Part shown: piece after piece, positions 9,211 through 18,500 of the stretch | Numbering within the stretch: position 1 is the stretch's first letter | Layout of the letters: each line of letters starts with the position of its first letter | Origin: Pelodictyon phaeoclathratiforme BU-1 | Lineage (GTDB): Bacteria > Bacteroidota > Chlorobiia > Chlorobiales > Chlorobiaceae | DNA: 64,000 nt | Direction: 5' to 3' | NCBI RefSeq assembly: GCF_000020645.1 | Contig: NC_011060.1 | Span: 2,494,501 to 2,558,500, forward strand | The notes under the pieces: generated by a model | Database searches by the model: none | Told to the model about the DNA's origin: nothing | Seen by the model: the letters and a program-made list of their open reading frames with translations, nothing else | Translations under genes and position numbers: made by a program

Positions 9211-10613
9211 TTATCCCTTCAGAGGAACCTTTATCCATAGAAAAGGCCGTTTCAAGCCTTGCGTCGGCATTAGCCCTGTATGGTGACAAGCATGTTGAGC
9301 CCGATCAACGGGAGCAACACCTGCTTGTAACATTCCGTCAGCCACTGCAACCGACTGAACCTGATGAATGGCTCAGCTCTCAGAGCGTTTATCCCAGACT
9401 CTTCTGGATGAACCGGGAAAGAGATTTTTCCGTAGCCGGTATCGGAATTGCCGACTCCATTGCCTGTGAAGGAGCAGGAAATAATGGAGACAATTTCCGG
9501 CAATTCGCCCTTTCTGTCAAAGACAAAAATCCCGATGCCCGTTATTTCGGCGGCTTCCGTTTCAACAACGAGGAAAAACAGGATCCCATCTGGCAACCCT
9601 TCTCCTCCTTCTCCTTTGTCCTTCCGCTTCTCCAGTTAACCTTTGAAAACGGCGCCTTCGCCCTCTCATGCCACCTCTGGGTTGAAATCGGCGATGACAT
9701 CCATAAAAAAATCAGCGCCCTAACCGACCTGCTCGACCGTGTTGTAACCGACACAAACAGCACAGTCATGAAACTTCCGGAGCTGCTGCACCTCAGCTAT
9801 AATCCGGATGAAAAAGAGTGGATGGAAGAGTGCCGGAAAGCGCTGCTGACCTTTGAGTCCGGCGAGATGGAAAAGATCATGCTGGCACGGCAGACCACGC
9901 TCGAATTCACAAGCATCTTTTCACCGCTCCTTTTTCTGCTGCACTACCCCTACAAGCAGAACACCATCTTCCGGTTCTACTTTGAACCCGCCCCAAACCA
10001 CGCCTTTTTCAGCTTTACCCCTGAACGGCTCTACCGCCGGGACGGCAATATGCTGCTCACGGAGGCTCTGGCTGGCACCTGTTCAAAAGAGTCCATCAAC
10101 GGCGATGACCACCTCGCCTCTGAAGTACTTCTGAACTCGGAAAAAGATATCCGTGAACATAACTTTGTCAGGGAGATGATCTATCAGGAGCTGCAAAAGA
10201 TATGCAGCAATATTGATATGGAAAAAGAGGTCAACGTCCTGCAACTGAATCGTCTTGCACACCTCTACACCCGCTGTACCGCCCAACTGAAACCCGAATT
10301 CGAGTACGACAGCGCCATCCTGCAACTGCTCCACCCCACTCCCGCTGTAGGCGGAGTGCCCAAGGCTCCGGCCATGCAGCATATCATGGAGCTGGAACCC
10401 TTCAGCCGTGGCTGGTACGCCGCTCCAATTGGCTGGGTAAGCCGGGACGCAGCAGAATTTTGTGTCGGAATCCGTTCAGCCCTTGTCCATGGCCGTTTTG
10501 CCTACCTCTACTCCGGGGCCGGCTTGGTAAAAGGATCAAATCCCTTTGCTGAATGGGAAGAGGTTGACCAGAAAATCGGGGACATTCTGGCCATATCCCG
10601 GCAAGAGGCATGA
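9207..10613 (+). CDS. menF: Isochorismate synthase (menaquinone pathway)
   Basis: Converts chorismate to isochorismate, the first step of menaquinone synthesis. The chosen start is GTG at 9207, overlapping the previous stop (GTGA) with an AAAAGAGG-type ribosome site just upstream. A longer frame from 9141 would overlap the TPR gene by 70 bases and adds unconserved residues. The MST-family core is clear: KIMLARQTTLEF, FSFTPERLYRRDGN, TEALAGTCSK, HPTPAVGGVPK and YAAPIGWVSRD, then GAGLVKGSNPFAEWEE. The menD start overlaps its stop (ATGA), showing coupled translation. Confidence 0.93.
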   Translation: MIIPSEEPLSIEKAVSSLASALALYGDKHVEPDQREQHLLVTFRQPLQPTEPDEWLSSQSVYPRLFWMNRERDFSVAGIGIADSIACEGAGNNGDNFRQFALSVKDKNPDARYFGGFRFNNEEKQDPIWQPFSSFSFVLPLLQLTFENGAFALSCHLWVEIGDDIHKKISALTDLLDRVVTDTNSTVMKLPELLHLSYNPDEKEWMEECRKALLTFESGEMEKIMLARQTTLEFTSIFSPLLFLLHYPYKQNTIFRFYFEPAPNHAFFSFTPERLYRRDGNMLLTEALAGTCSKESINGDDHLASEVLLNSEKDIREHNFVREMIYQELQKICSNIDMEKEVNVLQLNRLAHLYTRCTAQLKPEFEYDSAILQLLHPTPAVGGVPKAPAMQHIMELEPFSRGWYAAPIGWVSRDAAEFCVGIRSALVHGRFAYLYSGAGLVKGSNPFAEWEEVDQKIGDILAISRQEA

Positions 10614-12391
10614 ACAACCGCCAGATAAACTCACTCTGGAGCAGCATCATCATTGAAGAGCTGATCCGTCAGGGCGCTGATTTTTTCTGCATCTCGCCAG
10701 GCTCACGCTCAACGCCCCTCACCGTTGCCATTGCAAGAAACCCGAAAGCGCGATGGAAAATGTTTGCCGATGAACGCTCAGCCGCCTTTTTTGCCCTCGG
10801 TTACGGACGGGCAACTGCCAGGCCAGCCGTACTCATCTGCACCTCCGGCACCGCTGTCGCAAACTACTTCCCTGCCATTGTTGAGGCATCGATGGACTTT
10901 CAGCCGATTCTCGTGCTTTCCGCCGACCGCCCCTTCGAGCTGCTCGAATGCGGAGCAAACCAGACCATCCGCCAGGAAAACATCTTCGGAAGTTATACCC
11001 GCTGGCATATGCAACTGCCTGTGCCATCGAAGGAGATTCCCCTCAAGGCACTGCTCTCCACCATTGCCCATGCCGTAGTAAAAACCATTGGATCGCCCGC
11101 TGGGCCCGTCCATCTCAACCAGCCCTTCCGGGAACCGCTTGAACCGGAAATACCTGACCTGAAAGATGCATGGGCAGCGCCCCTGCAAGAGTGGCTGGAA
11201 AACGGAAAACCATCAGGAAAATCGGCGCTTCCTGAAAAAGAGCCTGATGCCGAAACGTTGTCCTTGCTGCGCGAAGCCCTCGCAGTGGCAAAAGAGCCCC
11301 TGATCATTGCCGGAAACATGCAGAAACCCGAAGAGGCTGAAGCAGTTGAACAGCTTGCCCTTGAACTGCAGATACCACTTTACACCGACTTCTCATCGGG
11401 GCTGCGACTGAAAAGCACCACCCGTCCCTGGCAACTGGCCTTTGCATCGCCACACTTCACCCGCCACTTCAAGCCCGATCTGGTACTCCATTTTGGAGGC
11501 CATATCATCGCAAAACAGCCGGCAGCAGCCATCAGAGAGTGGAAGCCAAAGCACTACATTGTCGTAAAAAACCACGCCAACCGCCTCTCGCCCGACCATA
11601 ATGTAACCCTCAGCATCGAAGCCTCCATTGCCTCGACCGCAGCCAAACTCAAGGGATGCCGCACACTTTCATCCGGCATAATAAACGCCGCAACCGAAGA
11701 GTTCTTCAGGCGGGCTGAAGAAGAGATTGACGCCGAATGCATAGGCAACAAACCGGTCACCGAAATTTCAGCCGCACGACTCGTTTCGCGTCTCATTACC
11801 GCCCAACAACGGCTCTTCCTCTCGAACAGCATGCCCGTCAGGGATATGGACAACTTCGCCTGCAGCAGCCACCCTCACGCCATCCGAAGCGCCATCAACC
11901 GGGGAGCAAGCGGCATAGACGGCATCATCTCCACCGCAGCAGGCTTTGCTGAGGGAGATGGCAAAAGCACAACACTGATCATCGGCGATATCGCCTTCCT
12001 GCACGACCTCAACGCCCTCTCGCTGCTCGGCGCCATGACCGTACCCCTGCAGATCATCGTCCTGAACAACAACGGCGGCGGCATCTTCTCCTTCCTTCCT
12101 ATTGCAGAGTACCGTGACCTTATGGAAACCCATTTTGCCACACCACAAAACTACAGCATCCGTTCAGCCGCCGAAACCTTCGGGCTCGACTACGCCTGCC
12201 CGCAAACCAACCAGGAATTTACCCGCTGCTACCTCGAAGCAACCGGCAGCCCCCGGAGCATCATCATAGAGCTGCGCAGTAACCGGGCAGAAAATCTTCA
12301 CCACCACCGCGCCCTGCAGGCGAGAATCGAAACCCTGACCAACCACCTCTATCAAGGTTTTATTGAAAAGATTTCTGAACAGCCGAATTAA
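10610..12391 (+). CDS. menD: SEPHCHC synthase
   Basis: 593 residues, full length. This ThDP-dependent enzyme joins 2-oxoglutarate and isochorismate to give SEPHCHC. N-terminal SPGSRSTPLTVAI and DERSAAFFALGYGRAT, the central ADRPFELLECGANQTI and the C-terminal ThDP/metal region (GDIAFLHDLNAL, then NNNGGGIFSFLP) are all present. It follows menF with an ATGA overlap. The remaining men genes resume only at 23.5 kb, after the accessory island. Confidence 0.96.
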   Translation: MNNRQINSLWSSIIIEELIRQGADFFCISPGSRSTPLTVAIARNPKARWKMFADERSAAFFALGYGRATARPAVLICTSGTAVANYFPAIVEASMDFQPILVLSADRPFELLECGANQTIRQENIFGSYTRWHMQLPVPSKEIPLKALLSTIAHAVVKTIGSPAGPVHLNQPFREPLEPEIPDLKDAWAAPLQEWLENGKPSGKSALPEKEPDAETLSLLREALAVAKEPLIIAGNMQKPEEAEAVEQLALELQIPLYTDFSSGLRLKSTTRPWQLAFASPHFTRHFKPDLVLHFGGHIIAKQPAAAIREWKPKHYIVVKNHANRLSPDHNVTLSIEASIASTAAKLKGCRTLSSGIINAATEEFFRRAEEEIDAECIGNKPVTEISAARLVSRLITAQQRLFLSNSMPVRDMDNFACSSHPHAIRSAINRGASGIDGIISTAAGFAEGDGKSTTLIIGDIAFLHDLNALSLLGAMTVPLQIIVLNNNGGGIFSFLPIAEYRDLMETHFATPQNYSIRSAAETFGLDYACPQTNQEFTRCYLEATGSPRSIIIELRSNRAENLHHHRALQARIETLTNHLYQGFIEKISEQPN

Positions 12392-12577
12392 ATAGCGTTA
12401 TAACAGTAACCCAACTGTACAAACCGCATCCAAGGCAAGGATTCAGGATAAACGCGTGCAAATACCCGTGTATATTTTTGTAATTTTCCTGTTCACACTC
12501 CAAAGAAAGTGATCTACATCAGTATTTGTTTTTCCATCAGAAACTCTTGACGCACACCAGAAACAGGGAGATTTATT

Positions 12578-13300
12578 ATGGACAAAAAACATCTTGTTGC
12601 TCGCAGAAAAAAGCTCTTTTTCTGTCTGCTTCTCCTGCTCTTCACCTCTTCGCCTCTCCGGACAGCATCTGCGGTTGATCACTGGGAGGGTGGATATGTC
12701 GGCAGTAAAACCGAAGGCGATGCCACAACTCCGGTATGGAACTTTATCAATAATTTCAGCTATGATCAGTATTACTGGGCTGAACCCTTTCAATTTACAT
12801 CCTCCAACAATGAACGGGTCGACAAAATGGACTTTTCCTACTTTGTCGGTCACGGCAGCCCATGGCAAATCAAATGCCAGTCAACCTGGGTTGACCTGAC
12901 AACTGCGGGCTCAACAACGCATAAGGGGTGGGGTGATTACAATGCGGAATTTGTTACCCTGCACGCCTGCAATGTTGTCGCAAGCCCTCTGGAAGTTGCC
13001 GACTGGTATTCTGCCTGGACCGGCGGTACCGGTGTCTTCGACGGCGTTCACCAGGTCTGCGGTTTCCGTACCACAGCATCGATGTCCTGTGATCAGGATA
13101 TTTCAGCCTATTTCGGCAGCCGCATAAAATCAGGGGCAGCCGTCTGGCAGGCATGGTTTGATGCCATCTCGCTTTACGGCGACGGAAGTGAACGAGGTGC
13201 GGCAGTAATGTATCCTCCCTGTGAGGGTGATTCGTATGCAACCTTCAGCGCTGATCCACCCGCGACTCATACCTGGCTTAAAATCTGGTATCAATACTAA
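12578..13300 (+). CDS. Secreted protein with caspase-like (DUF6345) fold
   Basis: 240 residues with a signal peptide (about 1-32, cleavage after TASA). Residues 87-135 carry the two blocks of a clan-CD/caspase-like active site: YFVGHGSP (His 92) and TLHACNV (Cys 131), in the right order and spacing. Several further Cys (100, 161, 171, 215) suggest disulphides outside the cytoplasm. I read it as a DUF6345-type member; no proteolysis can be claimed. A GGGAG ribosome site lies 8 bases before the ATG. The next gene begins 17 bases downstream with its own GAGGAG site, so the pair forms an operon. Confidence 0.62.
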   Translation: MDKKHLVARRKKLFFCLLLLLFTSSPLRTASAVDHWEGGYVGSKTEGDATTPVWNFINNFSYDQYYWAEPFQFTSSNNERVDKMDFSYFVGHGSPWQIKCQSTWVDLTTAGSTTHKGWGDYNAEFVTLHACNVVASPLEVADWYSAWTGGTGVFDGVHQVCGFRTTASMSCDQDISAYFGSRIKSGAAVWQAWFDAISLYGDGSERGAAVMYPPCEGDSYATFSADPPATHTWLKIWYQY

Positions 13301-13317
13301 TTGAGAGGAGACTAATC

Positions 13318-14385
13318 ATGAAAAAAATGACATCCATTGTTGCCCTCATAACGATGACTCTTGCTCTGGGAACGAACGTTTCTGCCGAAGAACTCACACG
13401 GAAAAACCCTCTCCCCGATCAAAGCTTCCTGCATCTGGCAGCGAGGAGTAATAACTATATCGGCAACAAAGAGCTGATAACCTATCAGGCAGTTCCCGTC
13501 AAAATGCTCAATCAGAGCGATGCGCAAGAACTATTGGGACGAATCATGAAGAGTTCGCGTGAAAACAACAGCTCTTTTGAAAACGTTCAGCAACTGACTG
13601 GTCGCTTTATCTTTACCTCCGCAAACGATCCTTCTGCGGTCTTTGACATCGATCAACAGAACGGCAGCTTTCTGCTGAACTTCGGTCTCGGAAAATATGC
13701 AGCCGAAGAGTCAACAAGCAACCTCCCTTCAGTGCAGGCGGCTCCGGAACTGGCCAGAAAATACCTTTCAGAAACAGGCAATATGCCAAAAAAGAGCAAA
13801 GAGATGCTCGTGGCACATGTTGGCGGTCTCGACATGAGTGTTTCGAAAGAGGGGAAAAGTACCGGCGCCTACAAAAAGCTGGTTACGGTGCAATTCAGCC
13901 GCAAGTTGAATGGTCTGCCTGTCCAGGGGCCTGGCTCGCGAATAGTGATGCATCTGGGTGAAAATGGCAACCTGACCGGTATGATCCGTAACTGGCCTGA
14001 AGTGGAAGCACGAAAAATTCAACCAGCCGAACTGAAAAGCAATGAGCTCATCCGGAAGGATATCCAGAATCAGCTCTGCATGTTGACCGGACATTCGGAA
14101 AAAAACACCGCTCAAAAATCAACCCTCGTGCTCTTTGATGATGGCAGAGGCGTTATCGAACCAGCACTCTTCGTTACTGCCAAAGCTCTCTATCAGGGCC
14201 CGAATAATCGTGAAGTCATAGAGATCCCTGTTGATTTCTACGTCCCGCTTCTCAGAAAACCGAAAGCCTACTATCCATTCATGCAATCCCTCGACTCCAA
14301 AATCCCCGGAATCGACAAACAGCAAAAACCATCAGAAACCATTCTTTCTCCCAAAACCGGAGAAGGACAATCAGATATGCGATAA
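13318..14385 (+). CDS. Secreted protein with PepSY/FTP-propeptide-like region, partner of the DUF6345 gene
   Basis: 355 residues with a signal peptide (about 1-24, ending VSAEE). Not assignable to a named family. Residues about 180-225 (KLVTVQFSRKLNGLPVQGPG, then HLGENGNLTGMIRNWPEVE) have the form of the FTP/PepSY propeptides that precede thermolysin-type and some DUF6345 domains. No metal-binding HExxH is present. Because propeptide-like and caspase-like domains are often fused, this gene and its neighbour may be the two halves of one system encoded separately; that is inference. The REP cluster starts 15 bases after the stop. Confidence 0.5.
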   Translation: MKKMTSIVALITMTLALGTNVSAEELTRKNPLPDQSFLHLAARSNNYIGNKELITYQAVPVKMLNQSDAQELLGRIMKSSRENNSSFENVQQLTGRFIFTSANDPSAVFDIDQQNGSFLLNFGLGKYAAEESTSNLPSVQAAPELARKYLSETGNMPKKSKEMLVAHVGGLDMSVSKEGKSTGAYKKLVTVQFSRKLNGLPVQGPGSRIVMHLGENGNLTGMIRNWPEVEARKIQPAELKSNELIRKDIQNQLCMLTGHSEKNTAQKSTLVLFDDGRGVIEPALFVTAKALYQGPNNREVIEIPVDFYVPLLRKPKAYYPFMQSLDSKIPGIDKQQKPSETILSPKTGEGQSDMR

Positions 14386-14400
14386 CCATTATCACACAGC

Positions 14401-14582
14401 GTAGGGGCACGGCATGCCGTGCCCCCGTGCCGTTACCCCCCACAATGCCGTGCCCCTACACGTTTCACAATGCCACCACCATCCGGGTGCGGCATGGAAG
14501 CCAACACACCATATCCCCGCATCGTAGGGGCACGGCATGCCGTGCCCCCGTGCCGTTACCCCCCACAATGCCGTGCCCCTAC
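14401..14582. repeat. REP-like palindrome cluster, left of the RAYT gene
   Basis: A unit of about 59 bases occurs twice (14401-14459 and 14524-14582). Each begins with the perfect palindrome core GGGCACGGCATGCCGTGCCC (14405-14424 and 14528-14547) and ends with a half copy, so the unit is itself an inverted repeat. Between them lies a spacer containing CATCCGGGTGCGGCATG, which recurs on the other side of the RAYT gene. The arrangement is BIME-like. Confidence 0.9.
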
Positions 14583-15136
14583 GACGAATACAATTGATCG
14601 ATTTCCCAATGCAGAGGATTATTGCGGATGTATTCCCTGATTCTTTGCAAGGTGGGTTCATCACGGATCAGGTGTTCCCAATAATTGCGTTGCCAGACAA
14701 CACCTTTCGCGGACGTTTGAGAAAGATCGTTAATCCCTTTGGTCACCGCCGATTTGAATGAACGAATCACCGTCGGAATTGACCCGGAAACCGGCACCCC
14801 GAATTGTTCGAATGCCGTTGTCGTTGTCGCCATCGCAGGGTCACGGCATGCCGTGACCCTGCGGGTTGCATCATCATTGTCCCCAACCCGCAAAATACCG
14901 TGAACATGATTAGGCATGACAATCCATTCATCCAATTCAATATGGGAAAAATGATCCGGAATGGCCGACCAACAGGCAGCAGCAATTTCTCCCTGTACAG
15001 TGAGCCGCATCACATCATGCTCAATGGCCCCAAACAGACAAAATCGATTATGCGTACAGATGGTAATGAAATAAAACCCGGATTGGCCGTAATCGTACTG
15101 TTGCAAACGGATGCTATGCCGATGATGATCCTGCAT
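14579..15136 (-). CDS. REP-associated tyrosine transposase (RAYT, Y1/IS200-like)
   Basis: 186 residues from ATG 15136. A longer frame to 15328 only translates REP sequence and is rejected. The Y1 transposase core is visible: YDYGQSGFYFITICTHNR at the N-terminus, the HuH site MPNHVHGIL (about 76), and the C-terminal VWQRNYWEHLIRDEPTLQRI, which carries the candidate catalytic Tyr, then IREYIRNNPLHW. RAYTs nick and mobilise REP palindromes as single-stranded DNA and are normally single-copy, non-autonomous domesticated genes flanked by REPs, exactly as here. A perfect 30-base REP palindrome lies in frame inside the gene, inserting roughly RVTACRDPA. Confidence 0.9.
   Translation of the reverse strand: MQDHHRHSIRLQQYDYGQSGFYFITICTHNRFCLFGAIEHDVMRLTVQGEIAAACWSAIPDHFSHIELDEWIVMPNHVHGILRVGDNDDATRRVTACRDPAMATTTTAFEQFGVPVSGSIPTVIRSFKSAVTKGINDLSQTSAKGVVWQRNYWEHLIRDEPTLQRIREYIRNNPLHWEIDQLYSS
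14834..14863. repeat. REP palindrome inside the RAYT coding region
   Basis: A perfect 30-base palindrome centred on GCATGC, with the inner core TCACGGCATGCCGTGA. It is the same GGCATGCC core as the flanking REPs but with a GTCAC/GTGAC arm in place of GGCAC/GTGCC, and with a CGCAGG/CCTGCG outer arm. It keeps the reading frame open. Confidence 0.92.
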
Positions 15137-15223
15137 TATGCCCCCCCATTTGTTTGATTCGCCGTTCGTTATACGGGTACGCCCGATTTGCATGACACCA
15201 ACGCATTGTGTGTCCCGCATCGC

Positions 15224-15436
15224 GAGGGCACGGCATGCCGTGCCCTCACACGTTTCACAATACCACCACCATCCGGGTGCGGCATGACCCCAACACACCG
15301 TGTGTCCCGCATCGTGAGGGCACGGCATGCCGTGCCCCTACACGTCACCAATGCCACCGCCATCCGGGGTGCGGCATGGAACCCGACACACCGTATGTCC
15401 CGCGCATCGTAGGGGCACGGCATGCCGTGCCCCTAC
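15224..15436. repeat. REP-like palindrome cluster, right of the RAYT gene
   Basis: Three palindromes: 15224-15247 (arms GAGGGCAC/GTGCCCTC), 15318-15337 (the 20-base core shared with the left cluster), and 15409-15436 (28 bases, arms GTAGGGGCAC/GTGCCCCTAC). They are joined by repeated linkers containing CATCCGGGTGCGGCATG and CACACCGT-TGTCCCGC. Together with the left cluster they bracket the RAYT gene. Confidence 0.9.
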
Positions 15437-15466
15437 AATCAAAAAAAAATTCCATTCTCACCATGT

Positions 15467-15502
15467 GAGCCTGCCTTTTTGCGGGGGCTCTTTTTTCAGA
15501 GA
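15467..15502 (+). terminator. Possible rho-independent terminator
   Basis: Arms GAGCC and GGGCTC with an internal partly paired TGC/GCG and a T-rich loop, followed by six T. It points along the plus strand, in which only REP sequence lies upstream, so its use is uncertain. It would keep plus-strand transcripts from running into the antisense of the NACHT gene. Confidence 0.45.
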
Positions 15503-15526
15503 TTCAGAGATCAGATTGCCAGATTT

Positions 15527-18500
15527 TCAGGAAGAAAAAGGACTGGAACGAATCACTCGAAAACCAAGGCTGACGTACCAGCTCCACGGATCGTTGATGA
15601 GCCGGGAGGAGCAGCGCAGAGCATCAGCATTACTGCTATAATACGACGAACCACGCTGAGCTAGCCACTCATTTTCTTTATCATACCAGTTGCCCATCCA
15701 CTCCCAGACGTTGCCAGCCATATCATACAGCCCTTCCGGGGTAGCTCCTTCAGGATAGTTGCCAACCGGTGTCGTTGTGCCTATGTTTTTATTATAGTTC
15801 GCAAGTGTTGAGTTGGGCTTTCCCTTCGCTTCAGACCACGGATAAGAACGTACTTTCTGCCCAGTTGTTCCTTGCTTTCCACCCGCTGCCCACTCCCACG
15901 CCATTTCATCAGGAAGACGGTAACATGTCTTATCACCTTCAAGCAAGGAAAGCCAGAGGCAATAAGCTCTGGCAGCATACCAGGTAACCCCAACCACCGG
16001 CTGATCCTCTCCATCGTATTTGCGATCTTCATCATACTTTGAACGAAAGAGTGCCGCAAGATCACTTTTACCGTTATTGTAATAGCCGCCAAAATCCGTT
16101 CCCCACCTGTTATCATTTGCGATAGCATCCAGTTCAGTGGTGAATGCTGAATACAAAACCGGCATCTCTTTTGCCTGCAACCATGCAATGAAGATGCGGT
16201 AAAGCTTGTTGGTTACCGGATACTTGGCGAAGTAAGTATCTGACACATCCACGATTTCGTCTGTAACTGAATACCGGTAGTTTCCGCCCGGTATCAGGAT
16301 GTACTCCGCATTCTGTTCATTGGGATTTCGGAACGATGCCGGTTTTCCGCTGATGCTCTTTTCAGCTTTTGAAGTTAGCGATTGACCTCCAAGTGCCAGA
16401 ATCACCTCCTCAGTCCGATTGATAACGTCCCGGTTCTCTCCGGCAAGTTTTTTCTCCCGGAACTGCTGCAACGCATCAAGCGCTACCGGTTTATTGATAG
16501 CTTTGAGGCAGTCAAGAATCACCCGCTGCCGACCGCCTGTTGTAGTCGGTTCAAGCAGCTTGTTGCACAATGCGTCAATTTTTTTTCCTTTAGCCTCTTC
16601 AATGATTGTTTGCAATAACAACTGCTGCTTTGGTGTCATCTCGTCACTCCATGGCGAATCAAACAGCTTTTGCATGAAGGCATCAAAAACTTTGGCATCA
16701 ACTGATGCTATAAAAAAGCGGAGTGGTTCCTCCCACCAGTCATCACCAAAATTCGCAACAAGTGTGTTCAGATACTCATAGGGACGATCTTCCTTGAGCT
16801 GAACTCCTGCGAGATATTCACGGAATGATTTATGACGGAAGAGGTACTCCTTGCCGCCAGTCTCGACCAACAAACCTGCACGATTGACCAGATAGTCGCA
16901 AAAAACTTTTGCGGTTGGAGGAGTATCCAGCGTGTCAAGCCACTCCTTCATTTCACTGTGCATTTCTGTTTTTGCCGCTTCATCTTTTTTGAGCGTATCC
17001 TGCATCCAGAATGAAACCGGCCCAAGCACCTGCCGGGCATGAGTTGCCGAGAGCAGCGGTTTAATATCCCGGCGTTTGTCGCGGAATTCAAGCAGATAGT
17101 TGAGCGCTGCATCGTAGAGTTCAACACGGCTTTCCGGCATGTACTCCCTCTCCTTCCACAAAATAGCCATGATCTGCAGAATCATGGGTATGGCGGCCAG
17201 TTGGCGCAGCCCCTTGTTCTTCTCGACCTTGAGATGCGCAACAATGGTGGTGGTGCGTTTTTCGGCCTCCTTTTTTTGTTTCTCCTGCCACAACTCCTCG
17301 TGAACTCCTTTTTCACAAGGCTCTTTCAGAAATGCAGCCGTGAACCAGTTTCGTAAAAACCGCTCCTGCTGCTCCGGGGTAAAGTCCTGTACATCGGCAC
17401 GTTCATAATCTGAGGCAAGCTCAATACCCTCATCTTTGCGGTACCCTGTCGCCCGTGATGTCACCACAAACCAGGCCTTGCTGAAGCCGCTGAAGGCGTT
17501 GTCAATCCACCGGCACACCTCTTTTCGCTCTTCGATGTTGCTGATTTCATCAAGACCGTCAAGCAACACCAGCGAGCTGCCGTGGTTCAGCCAGTCATTG
17601 AAAACCTTTGCATCAATGGATTGGTGATGCTTTTCTGACCAGGCAGCAAGGGTTGCTGGCAGATTTTCAGTGCAACGACCCTCCTTGTCGCGGACAAGAT
17701 CACGCAAGGGCAGGTAGAATACATTGAGTGGAGCGCTGAATCCAAGCTTCGCGAAATCCTCAAGCGCACAAAGGGCATAATACTTGAGAAGCGTTGTTTT
17801 GCCAGCACCAGGGTCACCGATAACGAGCAGCATCCGGCGACCTCTCCGGTCGTGGAAGGCCTGCTTCATGATCTCGTCAGGATAGAGAATATGTTCACCT
17901 CCCTGCAACTCGCTCTCTTTTGAAAAAAGCCCACCTCTTGCATAACTGTCGGAGAGTCGCAAGGGCACAAAGGTGTCGTTGTTCAGGTTGACCTTGATGC
18001 TCTCAACACCCGGAAGCCCAAGCATACGAATGTAACCCAACTCCTCTTTAAGGATAGTCTGGTAACACTCTGCGCACTCTTCATGTTTTTTGTCAACGGA
18101 TTGAGAAGTTTCCTTGCCTGCTTCAGGTGCCGATGGGGTTGCATGAAAAGCAAGGCGCAGATCGGAGAGCGCTTTGGCCGCCTTTTCCCTGAACTCCTCA
18201 AGGCTGTTGAACTCGGCATAAACACGATGCACTTTCGAATCCGGCCCCATATTCTTTGCCCTCTCACGGAAGGCGTTCAGCTTCTTGCGATTCAAGGCTT
18301 TGAGTTCAAACTCGGACTCAATGACTTTGTGCTCATTCCCCATGAGGAACAACAGAATGGGCCGACCGAGACGTACCGCTTCGTTGAATTCCAGTTCAGT
18401 GATTGAAACACTACGAGGATTACGAGTGGGACATTTTGGCATCTGGCCAAGCTTCTTTGCGATGATTCCAATATAGACGGCACTATCCCGAACCATCTGT

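Noticed and set aside
14392..15468. Short frames (60-90 codons) in the REP clusters and the 64-codon N-terminal extension of the RAYT frame
   Set aside because: Same repeat translation artefact; the Y1 domain starts at ATG 15136.
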